In this document: piece after piece, positions 56,881-64,000 of the stretch
How positions within the stretch are numbered: position 1 is the stretch's first letter
Layout: each line of letters begins with the position of its first letter
DNA from: DATBVX01 sp963724625
GTDB lineage: Bacteria > Pseudomonadota > Gammaproteobacteria > Steroidobacterales > Steroidobacteraceae
Assembly (NCBI GenBank): GCA_963724625.1
Contig: CAVRVO010000017.1
Location: 124,001-188,000, forward strand
DNA: 64,000 bases
Direction of reading: 5' to 3'
Notes under the pieces: model-generated
What the model saw: only the letters and a program-made list of their open reading frames with translations
Told to the model about the DNA's origin: nothing
Databases searched by the model: none
Translations under genes and position numbers: made by a program

Positions 56881-57677
56881 GCTCCGACCCACACGCTCAA
56901 CATCGAGACCGAACCCATGACCAGCTCATCGTTGAAGAATTCCAGCGGCTCCGCGCCGTCCTGCTGGGCGAGCACGTAGAGCAGCGGCAGGTAGTGCTCC
57001 GGCGTGGGGATCGCTCCGTTCGCTGCCGCATGCAAAGACTGATAGTCGATCAGCGCGGCGTGCTCGTGCGCCTGCATCATGACGCGCACCGCCGTATTGA
57101 ATTCATCTGCCCAGTCGTAGCCCGCGCGTCGCCCCCAGTCCATCAACGCAAGGTTGTGCACTATATTACCGCTGCCGATCACCAGGATTCCTTCCTCGCG
57201 CAGGGGCGCGAGCTCTCGCCCCAGGTGGTAGTGGAACGCTGCGGGTTGCGTCGTATCCAGGCTCAACTGGATTACGGGCACGTCGGCGCGCGGATACATC
57301 AAACGCAACACGCTCCAGGCGCCGTGATCCAGGCCACGAGTGTGATCCAGACGCACCTGTGTGCCGTGGATCAGTTTCACAATTCGGTTGGCGAGTTCCG
57401 GGTTGCCTGGGGCGGGGTATTCAACCTCGTACAGCTCGCGAGGAAATCCGTAGAAATCATGAATCGTCCCGGGCGCTCGCGCCGCGCTGACATGCACGTT
57501 GCGCGTTTCCCAGTGCGCCGACACACACACGATCGCGCGAGGCGTCGGCAGGCACTCGCCGAGTGCGCGCCAGGCGCGGCTGAAGTCGTTGTCCTCGATC
57601 GCGTTGAGGGGCGAGCCGTGGCCGATAAACAGCACCGGCATCCTGCCGGCCTGCGCAGGCTTGGTTGATTCATTCAC
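56877..57677 (-). CDS. ygiD: 4,5-DOPA extradiol dioxygenase-like protein (YgiD family)
   Basis: 266 residues from GTG 57677. It belongs to the LigB/DODA class: zinc- or iron-ligand motifs PVLFIGHGSPLNAIEDN and CVSAHWET, then LDHGAWSVLRLMYP and VIGSGNIVHNL match E. coli YgiD, which cleaves L-DOPA in vitro. Physiological substrate is uncertain. A downstream overlap couples it to the alpha/beta-fold gene, and a superoxide dismutase gene lies about 90 bp upstream. Confidence 0.9.
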   Translation of the reverse strand: MNESTKPAQAGRMPVLFIGHGSPLNAIEDNDFSRAWRALGECLPTPRAIVCVSAHWETRNVHVSAARAPGTIHDFYGFPRELYEVEYPAPGNPELANRIVKLIHGTQVRLDHTRGLDHGAWSVLRLMYPRADVPVIQLSLDTTQPAAFHYHLGRELAPLREEGILVIGSGNIVHNLALMDWGRRAGYDWADEFNTAVRVMMQAHEHAALIDYQSLHAAANGAIPTPEHYLPLLYVLAQQDGAEPLEFFNDELVMGSVSMLSVWVGA

Positions 57678-57767
57678 GCGCCGGATGATCGGTCACGCGA
57701 CCCCGGAATATCAATGGCGCTTGAAATACTGGATTGCGCTTTCGTGTCGTAGTGCCGCCGCCCCCGC

Positions 57768-58352
57768 TCAGCCGCAGCGGCTTTCGATCAGTTTCCAGTT
57801 CAGGTTATTGAGCACGATCTGTGCATATTCCTCGCGCCCTTTCACGCCGAAGTCCTTCAGATAAGCGTGCTCCCATAGATCGAGCAGGATCACGGGCTGC
57901 AGATTCGCCGGCAGCCCCAGGTGATGCTCGTCGATCCAGAAAGTGAGCAGGCGGTTGTTCGCGCGATCGCGGGCGCTCATGACCCAGCCGATGCCACGAG
58001 TCTTGGCGACCGCGAGAAACCGCTCACGCCAGGCCTTCTCGCCTCCATACGTAATATCCATCGCTTCTGCGAGCACACTCGAGGCGGAGATCTTCGATCC
58101 CGGACCCCCGAGCGCTTCGAAGAACAGCTCGTGCAACATCATGCCATTGAACTCGAAGGCGAGACGATGCTCCCAGCCCTCCTGTCCCGCAGTGCCATCG
58201 CCGCGCAGAGATTTCTCGAGCAACCGGTTGGTGTTCTCCACGTAGCCCTTGTACAGACCCAGGTGATCCTCGAGCGCCTGGCTGGAAATGCCTTCAACCA
58301 TCGAAAGGTCGAATTCGCGAACCTGATAGGTGACCTGGGTGCTGCGTTCCAT
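57768..58352 (-). CDS. Fe/Mn-family superoxide dismutase
   Basis: 194 residues from ATG 58352 with SD AGGAGAGGA. Metal ligands of the family are in place: His of LEDHLGLYKGYVENTN, His of FEFNGMMLHELFFEAL, and Asp and His of LLDLWEHAYLKDFG. The sequence departs from standard SodB (no HH pair at the first ligand, and a GGPG linker), so it belongs to a divergent branch. Without a signal peptide it should be cytoplasmic. Confidence 0.85.
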   Translation of the reverse strand: MERSTQVTYQVREFDLSMVEGISSQALEDHLGLYKGYVENTNRLLEKSLRGDGTAGQEGWEHRLAFEFNGMMLHELFFEALGGPGSKISASSVLAEAMDITYGGEKAWRERFLAVAKTRGIGWVMSARDRANNRLLTFWIDEHHLGLPANLQPVILLDLWEHAYLKDFGVKGREEYAQIVLNNLNWKLIESRCG

Positions 58353-58369
58353 GCGTCCTCTCCTTTGCA

Positions 58370-59557
58370 TCAGACCAGTGTCGAGCTCGTTTCACGCTCG
58401 GTCGCCTGCATCGCAACCTCCTGCTCGCGTCGTGGCGTCAAGCGACGACGACGCCGCGCACGCCTCCAGGCCCGGGCGCTTGAAGTGATTGGCGGCGATG
58501 CCGACGGACTCAAGAACTCCGCGAGCGGACCCCAGCTCATGATCTGGCAGCTCACCGACTTGATCGTGAGCAGGATCGGGGTCGCGAGAAGCAGGCCCCC
58601 GACGCCCCAGATCCATCCCCACACCCACAGCCCGAGAAACACGATCAGCGGACTGAGCGCCAGGCGGCGCCCCAGCGCGAGCGGCTGTACCAGCTGGCCT
58701 TCGATCGTCGCTGCAGTGAGATATGACAGCGCGACACCGAACGCTGGTCCAAGCGTGTCATGCGTGATGATCGCCACCATCGTGAGCACGGTAAGGGTGG
58801 TTGCGGAACCTGCGTAGGGAACAAAATTGAGTACGCCGGCCATCACGCCCCACAGTAAAGGCGTGGGCAGGTCGAAGGCGTACGCGATACCAGCGGTGAC
58901 CGCGCCGAGACCAATGTTGATGAGCGCGATGGTCCCGAGGAACCGCGACAACTCGCGCCGCGCGCGCTCCACGATGATGACGCCGTGTCCTGCCGTGGTA
59001 GAGCTGCGTCTGCGCCCGGCACCCAGCCGGGCAAGCAAGGGCGGCCCCGATGCGAGCAGAAAGAAAGTCAGGAAGAACACGCCCGCCACCGGAAGGAGTG
59101 CCCCGGGCGTCTTGCGCAGCAGCCCGCGGTTGTCTGTGGATATATCGGGCGCGGCTTGCGAGGCGCCGCCCGCCACGCGCTCAGCCTGAGCGGCGACATT
59201 GTCAATACGCACCGCCACCTGCTGCAGAGGGCGGAGCTTTCTTTCAACGTCCGAGAGCACACTGGGTACTCGCTCAAACCAGTCGCGCGCTGGCTCCACA
59301 GTCACGCGCACAAGCATGGCGATAGCAGCGAGGACTGTGAGCATTACAATGGCAACTGCAACGCCGTTCGGAATGGCGAAGCGGCGCAGCCGCTCGACAG
59401 CTGGCGATAGGATCACTGCAAAGAAAACTGCCAGCGCCACTGGCATCGTGAGGTCGCGGGCGAGGTGCAGCGCGGCGCCGATCGCGATGATCGCCAGGAT
59501 CACCACGGCCCGCGCCGGCAGGGCCGACCTCAACCCTGCCGGCTCGTGGCCTGTCAT
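58370..59557 (-). CDS. AI-2E family (PerM-type) transporter, second copy
   Basis: 395 residues. N-terminal TM pair (VVILAIIAIGAALHLARDLTMPVALAVFFAVILSP), TMs at about 65-85 and 155-172, and the family core GTIALINIGLGAVTAGIAYAF, PTPLLWGVMAGVLNFVPYAGS, then PLIVFLGLWVWGWIWGVGGLLLATPILL. The C-terminus is an Arg-rich tail. Substrate unknown. It lies 6 bp after the BON lipoprotein gene and 17 bp before the SOD gene, so the stretch looks like an envelope/oxidative-stress operon. Confidence 0.88.
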   Translation of the reverse strand: MTGHEPAGLRSALPARAVVILAIIAIGAALHLARDLTMPVALAVFFAVILSPAVERLRRFAIPNGVAVAIVMLTVLAAIAMLVRVTVEPARDWFERVPSVLSDVERKLRPLQQVAVRIDNVAAQAERVAGGASQAAPDISTDNRGLLRKTPGALLPVAGVFFLTFFLLASGPPLLARLGAGRRRSSTTAGHGVIIVERARRELSRFLGTIALINIGLGAVTAGIAYAFDLPTPLLWGVMAGVLNFVPYAGSATTLTVLTMVAIITHDTLGPAFGVALSYLTAATIEGQLVQPLALGRRLALSPLIVFLGLWVWGWIWGVGGLLLATPILLTIKSVSCQIMSWGPLAEFLSPSASPPITSSARAWRRARRRRRLTPRREQEVAMQATERETSSTLV

Positions 59558-59563
59558 CGTCAG

Positions 59564-60127
59564 TTACTTCGACTTGATCTGCAGTTCGTTCTGCACTTGC
59601 TTGACACCACTGGCGGAGCGCGCCAACTCACCAGCGCGATCCTTCGCAGCTTCTGAGTCGACGAAGCCGCCCAGCTGCACGACGCCCGAGCGCGTGTCGA
59701 CGTTGATCTGGTGCGCCTTGGTGATCTCATCTTCAATCAGCTTGGTCTTCACTGAGGCGGTGATGGCTGCGTCATCGATAACCTGGCCAGCGGATCGGTC
59801 TGCGGCCATCCTGACCGACTTGAGCTGGATGTTATTGCGCACTTCCTTGACGCCGGTGACGCTCTTCGCGGCTTGCGTCGCGGCGGCCTTTTCCGCTTCC
59901 GTGTCGACGGTACCGTTGAGCTGCACGACGCCCTTATAGGTATCGACGTTCACCTCGCCAGCCTTGACCACGTCGTTGTCGACGAGCGCGGCTTTGACCT
60001 TGCCGGTCAACACGCTGTCATCGACTGTTTCGCCGGCGCTGCGCTGCGTCGGTGTCGATGAGCAGGCTATGAGGGCAAGCGCGCTGAGTAGCGCAGTTGC
60101 CGAACCCAGAATGAATGATCGTTTCAT
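59564..60127 (-). CDS. Lipoprotein with two BON domains (OsmY-like)
   Basis: 187 residues from ATG 60127 with GGAG upstream. Signal peptide FILGSATALLSALALIAC gives a lipidated Cys at 22. Two BON domains follow (about 37-104 and 112-187), each with the pattern D..L...VK.AL......V......NVDT..GVVQL.G.VD.EA. BON proteins such as OsmY/DolP bind phospholipid and respond to envelope or osmotic stress. The AI-2E transporter gene follows after 6 bp. Confidence 0.9.
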   Translation of the reverse strand: MKRSFILGSATALLSALALIACSSTPTQRSAGETVDDSVLTGKVKAALVDNDVVKAGEVNVDTYKGVVQLNGTVDTEAEKAAATQAAKSVTGVKEVRNNIQLKSVRMAADRSAGQVIDDAAITASVKTKLIEDEITKAHQINVDTRSGVVQLGGFVDSEAAKDRAGELARSASGVKQVQNELQIKSK

Positions 60128-60275
60128 GCGATTCTCCATGGTTGCGTAACAAAACCTTTCGCGACGTCGGGCCGCTCTACCCCGCGTGCGCTGTCTTTGT
60201 GCAGGCACGAGTCATTTCAGCCTCGGCGTCGAAGGACAGAACAGACCTGCTGCAGGCTGTTCCGACCCGAATCCG

Positions 60276-60488
60276 CTATTGCTGAGGGGGCTGCTGTTCG
60301 GGCTGAGTTTGATCGCTCGGCGGCGTTTGCTCCGGCGGCGGCATTTCGGCCGGCGGAGTTGTCGGTTCCTGTTGCATGGTGTCCTGCGAAGCCGGCGGGG
60401 TCTCCGTGGGCGCCGATTCGGGGCGCTTACAACCAGCCAGCGCGAAGAGCGACAGAAGTGCCGCGATCATCAGGTACTTACTCTTCAT
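60276..60488 (-). CDS. Small Pro/Gln-rich lipoprotein
   Basis: 70 residues: MKSKYLMIAALLSLFALAGC is a signal peptide with lipobox LAGC, and the mature 51 residues are Pro, Gln, Glu and Thr only apart from a KRPE start. It is too short to fold and would be an unstructured outer-membrane-attached tail. Probably first of the minus-strand group running to the SOD gene. Confidence 0.7.
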   Translation of the reverse strand: MKSKYLMIAALLSLFALAGCKRPESAPTETPPASQDTMQQEPTTPPAEMPPPEQTPPSDQTQPEQQPPQQ

Positions 60489-60833
60489 GTGTTCTGCCCT
60501 CTATTTACAGATACAGAGTTATCCGTCGCACGAGCGGTCCGAGCCGCACGTCGCGTTAGGGACGTTGCAAGGGCTGTGCCACGCGTTTTGGCCCTCATCT
60601 GAGGTCGGTGCGGACCTCGTGCGCCGGCTTGTAAGGCGCATCGCAATGGGAGGGGAATCAGGCAATTGACTTGCGCGTGTCGGACAGACACCTACACACG
60701 AGGGGAAATTCGTCCTAGCCGCGGATCAGTGGACGCCGCTCCAGCAGCCGGAGGCGATACGTTACAAAGGTTCCCAACGGTTGATGCAGAAATTGCACTT
60801 GCCGTGAGTTCCAAATCACCGCCAGGGGAAGCA
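60489..60833. other. Divergent promoter region
   Basis: 345 bp between the small lipoprotein gene and the sigma-54 activator. The frame of the activator is open back to 60666, but the SD AGGGGAA before ATG 60834 favours that start. A small palindrome GTGTC-GGACA-GACAC occurs at about 60677-60691. I found no convincing -24/-12 sigma-54 promoter. Confidence 0.4.
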
Positions 60834-61838
60834 ATGGACACCACTGTTGTTACATCACTGCATGAGAAGGGTTTGGGCAATGTACTTGGGACATCGTCCG
60901 CCATGCGAGCGATGTTCGATCTGATTCAGCGCGGTGCGCCGACCGAGGCGACTGTGCTGCTGCTCGGCGAAAGCGGCGTTGGCAAGGAAGTGGTCGCGGA
61001 AGCGGTCCATCAACTCAGCGCGCGCGCGAGTGGGCCGTTGATCGCCATCAATTGCGCTTCGATACCGGCGACTCTGATCGAAGCGGAGCTGTTCGGTTAC
61101 GAGAAGGGAAGCTTCACGGGCGCTTCGCGCTCGCACGCCGGTGTGTTCGAGCGCGCCGATAACGGCACTCTGTTTCTCGACGAGATCACCGAGATGCCGC
61201 TCGAGATGCAGACCCGTCTGCTGCGCGTGCTGGAGACCGGGCGTTTTTTCCGCGTGGGTGGGACACAAGAGATCTGTACGGACTTCCGGGTGATCGCCGC
61301 CACCAATCGCGATATTCAGGACGCGGTGCGAGAACGACGGCTGCGCGAGGATGTCCTGTATCGGCTCGCCGTCTTTCCGATCTGCGTTCCGCCGCTGCGC
61401 GATCGTGCGGATGATTGCGAGCTGCTCGCGGATCACTTCCTTGCCGAGCTCAACAGCCGTGCGCTCTCGAACAAGTGCTTCTCGGATAGCTCACGCGCAG
61501 TGCTGCGTCAGCACCAGTGGCCCGGCAATGTGCGCGAGCTGCGCAACGCCGTGGAGCGTGCCTTCATCATGGCCGATTTGGAACTCGAGCTTGCACCCAC
61601 GATACTTCCCCGACTAGATTCAGCTATGAGTGATGAATCTACCGGCGAGACCGTGGTCCTGCCCCTGGGATCGCGCCTCGACGAAGCGGAGCGCTCACTG
61701 ATCGAGGCGACTCTGGAGCATTTTGACGGTAACAAGCGACGCGCCGCGGAAGTACTGGGCTGCAGCCTGAAGACGCTGTACAACAAGCTCAATCGCTACG
61801 CACGGGACACCACTTGGGTCCAGGCGCATTCTTCGTGA
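60834..61838 (+). CDS. Sigma-54-dependent transcriptional activator without sensory domain
   Basis: 334 residues from ATG 60834. The AAA+ domain starts almost at once: Walker A GESGVGKE, sigma-54 contact loop GSFTGA (GAFTGA with a conservative A-to-S change), Walker B GTLFLDEI, sensor/arginine region RLREDVLYRLAVFPI and WPGNVRELRNAVERA. The C-terminal Fis-type HTH is EAERSLIEATLEHF, then GNKRRAAEVLGCSLKTLYNKL. No receiver or GAF domain precedes it, so regulation must come from partner proteins or expression level, as for PspF-like activators. It is followed 22 bp later by a NarL-type regulator. Confidence 0.92.
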   Translation: MDTTVVTSLHEKGLGNVLGTSSAMRAMFDLIQRGAPTEATVLLLGESGVGKEVVAEAVHQLSARASGPLIAINCASIPATLIEAELFGYEKGSFTGASRSHAGVFERADNGTLFLDEITEMPLEMQTRLLRVLETGRFFRVGGTQEICTDFRVIAATNRDIQDAVRERRLREDVLYRLAVFPICVPPLRDRADDCELLADHFLAELNSRALSNKCFSDSSRAVLRQHQWPGNVRELRNAVERAFIMADLELELAPTILPRLDSAMSDESTGETVVLPLGSRLDEAERSLIEATLEHFDGNKRRAAEVLGCSLKTLYNKLNRYARDTTWVQAHSS

Positions 61839-61860
61839 CGCTCGCCAAACAGGAAAATGC

Positions 61861-62493
61861 ATGGCACGTGTGCTGATTGCAGATGACCATGCGGTGGTGC
61901 GGGCAGGGCTCAAGCAGTTCCTGGTCGAGGACCGCGGTATCAGCGCGATCGGGGAGGCGTCCACCGGACGTGAGACTCTCGATCGCCTGCGTGCAGAGAG
62001 CTGGGATCTGGTGATTCTCGATATCGGCATGCCGGATCGCAGCGGCATCGATATCCTGCAGCAGATCCGCGCGGTTCACGACCGCACCCGCGTACTGGTG
62101 TTGAGCGGCTATCCCGAGCGGCAGTATGCATTGAACGTGCTGCGTGCCGGCGCCAGTGGCTTCATCGAGAAAGGCACTGCCCCGGAAGAACTGCTGCGTG
62201 CGGTGCGAGCCGTTCTGCAGGGACGACGTTATGTCAGTGCGACACTCGCAGAACAGCTGGTCGGCGACCTCGACAGCGACGCCGACAAGCCCCTGCACTC
62301 GCGACTTTCGGAGCGCGAATTCCAGGTGTTCTGCAAGCTCGCCGCCGGGCGAGCGGTATCCGAGATCGCGACCGAGCTGTGCCTGAGCGTCAAGACGGTG
62401 AGTACCTACCGCAGCCGCATCCTTGCCAAGATGAGCTTCCACACCAATGCGGACCTGACGTCCTACGCCCTGCGTAATCAGCTGATTAACTGA
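61861..62493 (+). CDS. NarL/FixJ-type response regulator
   Basis: 210 residues. Receiver domain with acidic pair D8-D9, phosphoacceptor D54 (LVILDIGMPDRSG) and K104 (GFIEKGT). LuxR-type HTH at about 145-205 (LSEREFQVFCKLAAGRAVSE, then LSVKTVSTYRSRILAKM). The natural partner is the HisKA_3 histidine kinase at the window end. Being cotranscribed with a sigma-54 activator is less usual. Confidence 0.93.
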   Translation: MARVLIADDHAVVRAGLKQFLVEDRGISAIGEASTGRETLDRLRAESWDLVILDIGMPDRSGIDILQQIRAVHDRTRVLVLSGYPERQYALNVLRAGASGFIEKGTAPEELLRAVRAVLQGRRYVSATLAEQLVGDLDSDADKPLHSRLSEREFQVFCKLAAGRAVSEIATELCLSVKTVSTYRSRILAKMSFHTNADLTSYALRNQLIN

Positions 62494-62640
62494 GATCATG
62501 GCCTCGCTTTCCCTCGCACATATGGTTCATTCAGCGAGGAAAGCAGTTGCAGGCCGTCAGACGGACGCTGATACCGGGAACGCGCGCCAAGAGAGATAAT
62601 CTGATCATGCAGCAAGCAGTCGAGACAGATCGTGAGTGCC

Positions 62641-63054
62641 ATGGATAAGGACACGGTGAGGATTCTCATCGTTGAGGATTCGCCAATCGTGGCGGAGCGA
62701 CTCAAGGAATCGCTGCGGGAAATGCGCGCCGTACGGGTTACGGACGTCATTGATCGCGAGAACAAGGCAGTCGATGCCATCACCAAGGGCGGCATCGATG
62801 TCGTCATTCTTGATCTGCGGCTCAACCGCGGTACCGGGTTCGGCGTATTGCGGGCGCTCGCTACCGGCAAGGACGAGCGCCCCACCGTGATTATTTTTAC
62901 CAATTATGATCTGCCCGAATATCGTCGCCAGGCATTGGCACTCGGGGCGGACTACTTCCTCGACAAGGCGCGCGACTTCGAACGCTTGCCGCAGATCATC
63001 GAAACCATTCGCGATCAGCGTCAACCACCGGGACTTGTTCCCAGTTTCACCTGA
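62641..63054 (+). CDS. Single-domain response regulator (receiver only)
   Basis: 137 residues from ATG 62641 (GTG 62632 also in frame). Complete receiver: E/D pair (LIVEDSPIVAERL), phosphoacceptor Asp (VVILDLRLNRGTGF), Thr of IIFTNYD, and Lys of YFLDKARDFE. The C-terminus is a short Pro-rich tail. It has no output domain, so it could act as a phosphate sink or protein-binding switch for the neighbouring kinase. Its 3' end overlaps that kinase gene by 34 bp on the opposite strand. Confidence 0.9.
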   Translation: MDKDTVRILIVEDSPIVAERLKESLREMRAVRVTDVIDRENKAVDAITKGGIDVVILDLRLNRGTGFGVLRALATGKDERPTVIIFTNYDLPEYRRQALALGADYFLDKARDFERLPQIIETIRDQRQPPGLVPSFT

Positions 63055-64000
63055 CCGCTCCGTTGTTCAACTGCCATCGCCGGCGGCACCGAGCCCGTCT
63101 CATAGGCGTTGGCAGATTCTGTCTGCAGCAGGTTCACCAACGGGATCGACACCCTCACCTGAGTCCCGCCTGATTCGCGGCGGGCTATGACGAACTGGCC
63201 ACCGAGCGCGTTCACGCGATGCTTCATGCCCGCAAGTCCGTGACCGCGGTTCATAGCGTCTGCCGCGAGGGGAAATCCGCGGCCGTTGTCGTTGATGGTC
63301 AGGATGAATTCGTCACCCTGCATGGCGACGTCAAGCTCCGCCTCACTCGCATCCGCGTGACGCAGGATATTGGTAAAGGATTCCTGCGCGATGCGAAACA
63401 GGGCGATGGCCGCATCGTTGCGGAACTGCGGCTCCGCCTCGGGCAATCGATGCGTGCACCGCAGGCCGCTGCGGCCGCAAGTTTCGTCGAACTGCCAGCG
63501 TAACGCCGCCAACAGCCCCATGTTGTCGAGCAGCGTCGGTCGCAGCGATTCGACCACCCGGCGCTTGAGATCGACGCCGCGATCCAGGGACTCCAGGATA
63601 CGCGTCCAGCGCAGTTCCAGATCCGGATCCGCATTGCGCAGTCGTGCGTGCAGCCACGCGACATCCATTTTCGTGGCTACCAGCAAGCCACCGAGCGCAT
63701 CGTGCAATTCCCTCGACAGGGATTGTTTCTCGCGCTCGCTCACCTCCTGCAGGTGATTGGAGAGCGACACGAGCTCCTGCGTGCGTGCATCCACGAGCTG
63801 CTTGAGCTGCGCCGCTTCGCGGCTGCGCCGGTTCATGTCGCGTAGCAGGAAAGCACCAACCAGCAGCAGCAACAGCACATTGAGGAACGTAGCACCGGCC
63901 ATGCTCCAGCGCGTGATCTGCAAGTCCTGCATCCATTGCGCCAGCACTTTCAGCAGCGCGTCGGATTCCTGGGCCTCGAGCCCCAGTACGCGATTGCGTA
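63021..64000 (-). CDS. NarX-type sensor histidine kinase (N-terminus beyond window)
   Basis: The frame is open to the window edge, so the sensor part is missing. Visible: a TM helix (MAGATFLNVLLLLLVGAFLL), a short coiled coil, the HisKA_3 dimerisation motif SEREKQSLSRELHDALGGLL with the phospho-accepting His, and an HATPase_c domain (LFRIAQESFTNILRHADASE, NDNGRGFPL, GHGLAGMKHRV). It converges on the receiver-only gene. The NarL-type regulator and the receiver upstream are probable targets. Confidence 0.92.
   Translation of the reverse strand, partial: RNRVLGLEAQESDALLKVLAQWMQDLQITRWSMAGATFLNVLLLLLVGAFLLRDMNRRSREAAQLKQLVDARTQELVSLSNHLQEVSEREKQSLSRELHDALGGLLVATKMDVAWLHARLRNADPDLELRWTRILESLDRGVDLKRRVVESLRPTLLDNMGLLAALRWQFDETCGRSGLRCTHRLPEAEPQFRNDAAIALFRIAQESFTNILRHADASEAELDVAMQGDEFILTINDNGRGFPLAADAMNRGHGLAGMKHRVNALGGQFVIARRESGGTQVRVSIPLVNLLQTESANAYETGSVPPAMAVEQRSGQVKLGTSPGG

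Noticed and set aside
62480..62560. Imperfect hairpin after the NarL-type gene (GCTTTCCCTCGC with GCGAGGAAAGC)
   Set aside because: One bulge, a long loop and no T-tract, so not a convincing intrinsic terminator.

Overview
The window is GC-rich and gene-dense. Its families (HrpB, PA0069-type radical SAM protein, biosynthetic IlvA with two ACT-like modules, YgiD, Lpp/OprI-type lipoprotein, a LexA box of the CTGT-N8-ACAG type) point to a gammaproteobacterium. The many FHA, PEGA, TonB-C and TPR proteins suggest a Nevskiales/Steroidobacter-like lineage; that placement is inference. I saw no tRNA, rRNA, CRISPR array or intact transposase.

Layout. 0-2.6 kb (+): the end of a response regulator, a CheX-like phosphatase, and an unusual receiver-TM-TPR-TonB-C fusion. 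2.6-10.2 kb: HrpB helicase, a beta-helix lipoprotein, a small lipoprotein, a double VanZ-like membrane protein, a TIP30-like SDR and a second TPR/TonB-C protein. 10.2-24.0 kb (-): eleven tightly packed, often overlapping genes that look like one operon. In transcription order they are a lipoprotein, a Gly/Ser-repeat lipoprotein, a third lipoprotein, a Ser/Thr kinase-TPR protein, an FHA-TM-PEGA-FGE protein, a Pro/Ala-rich exported protein, a MotA/TolQ/ExbB-like channel, an actin-fold/FHA protein, two VWA proteins with a shared membrane-anchor motif, and a fourth lipoprotein. This is the best candidate for an undescribed system. I read it as a kinase/FHA-controlled envelope machine in which the two VWA proteins replace ExbD/TolR as partners of the ExbB-like channel.

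24-33.3 kb: a radical SAM gene with a textbook SOS box, an MFS exporter, a CorA-like protein with a large N-terminal domain, an AI-2E-type permease, a YjdF/DUF2238 protein, a tiny Lys/Arg-rich protein, and a second, intact Ser/Thr kinase-TPR protein. 33.3-38.2 kb is less gene-dense and shows decay: an aldehyde dehydrogenase gene scrambled by micro-duplications, a GFA-family gene, dispersed and tandem repeats, an Lpp-like lipoprotein, a strong terminator and small orphan genes. 38.4-46.2 kb: tandem bactofilins, a frameshifted TPR signalling protein, two paralogous small membrane proteins, a nucleotide translocase fused to a cadherin-like domain, and a DUF2254 protein.

46.2-53.5 kb again has damaged genes: a galactose-oxidase-like enzyme with a frameshifted FnIII tail, a decayed TPR protein and a frameshifted Bcr/CflA transporter. 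It also holds ilvA and a 269-bp MITE-like inverted-repeat element. 53.5-60.5 kb (-): a long coiled-coil FHA protein, an alpha/beta-hydrolase lacking its nucleophile, YgiD, an Fe/Mn superoxide dismutase, another AI-2E-type permease, a two-BON-domain lipoprotein and a small lipoprotein. 60.8-64 kb: a sigma-54 activator without a receiver, a NarL-type regulator, a stand-alone receiver, and a convergent NarX-type histidine kinase cut by the window edge.
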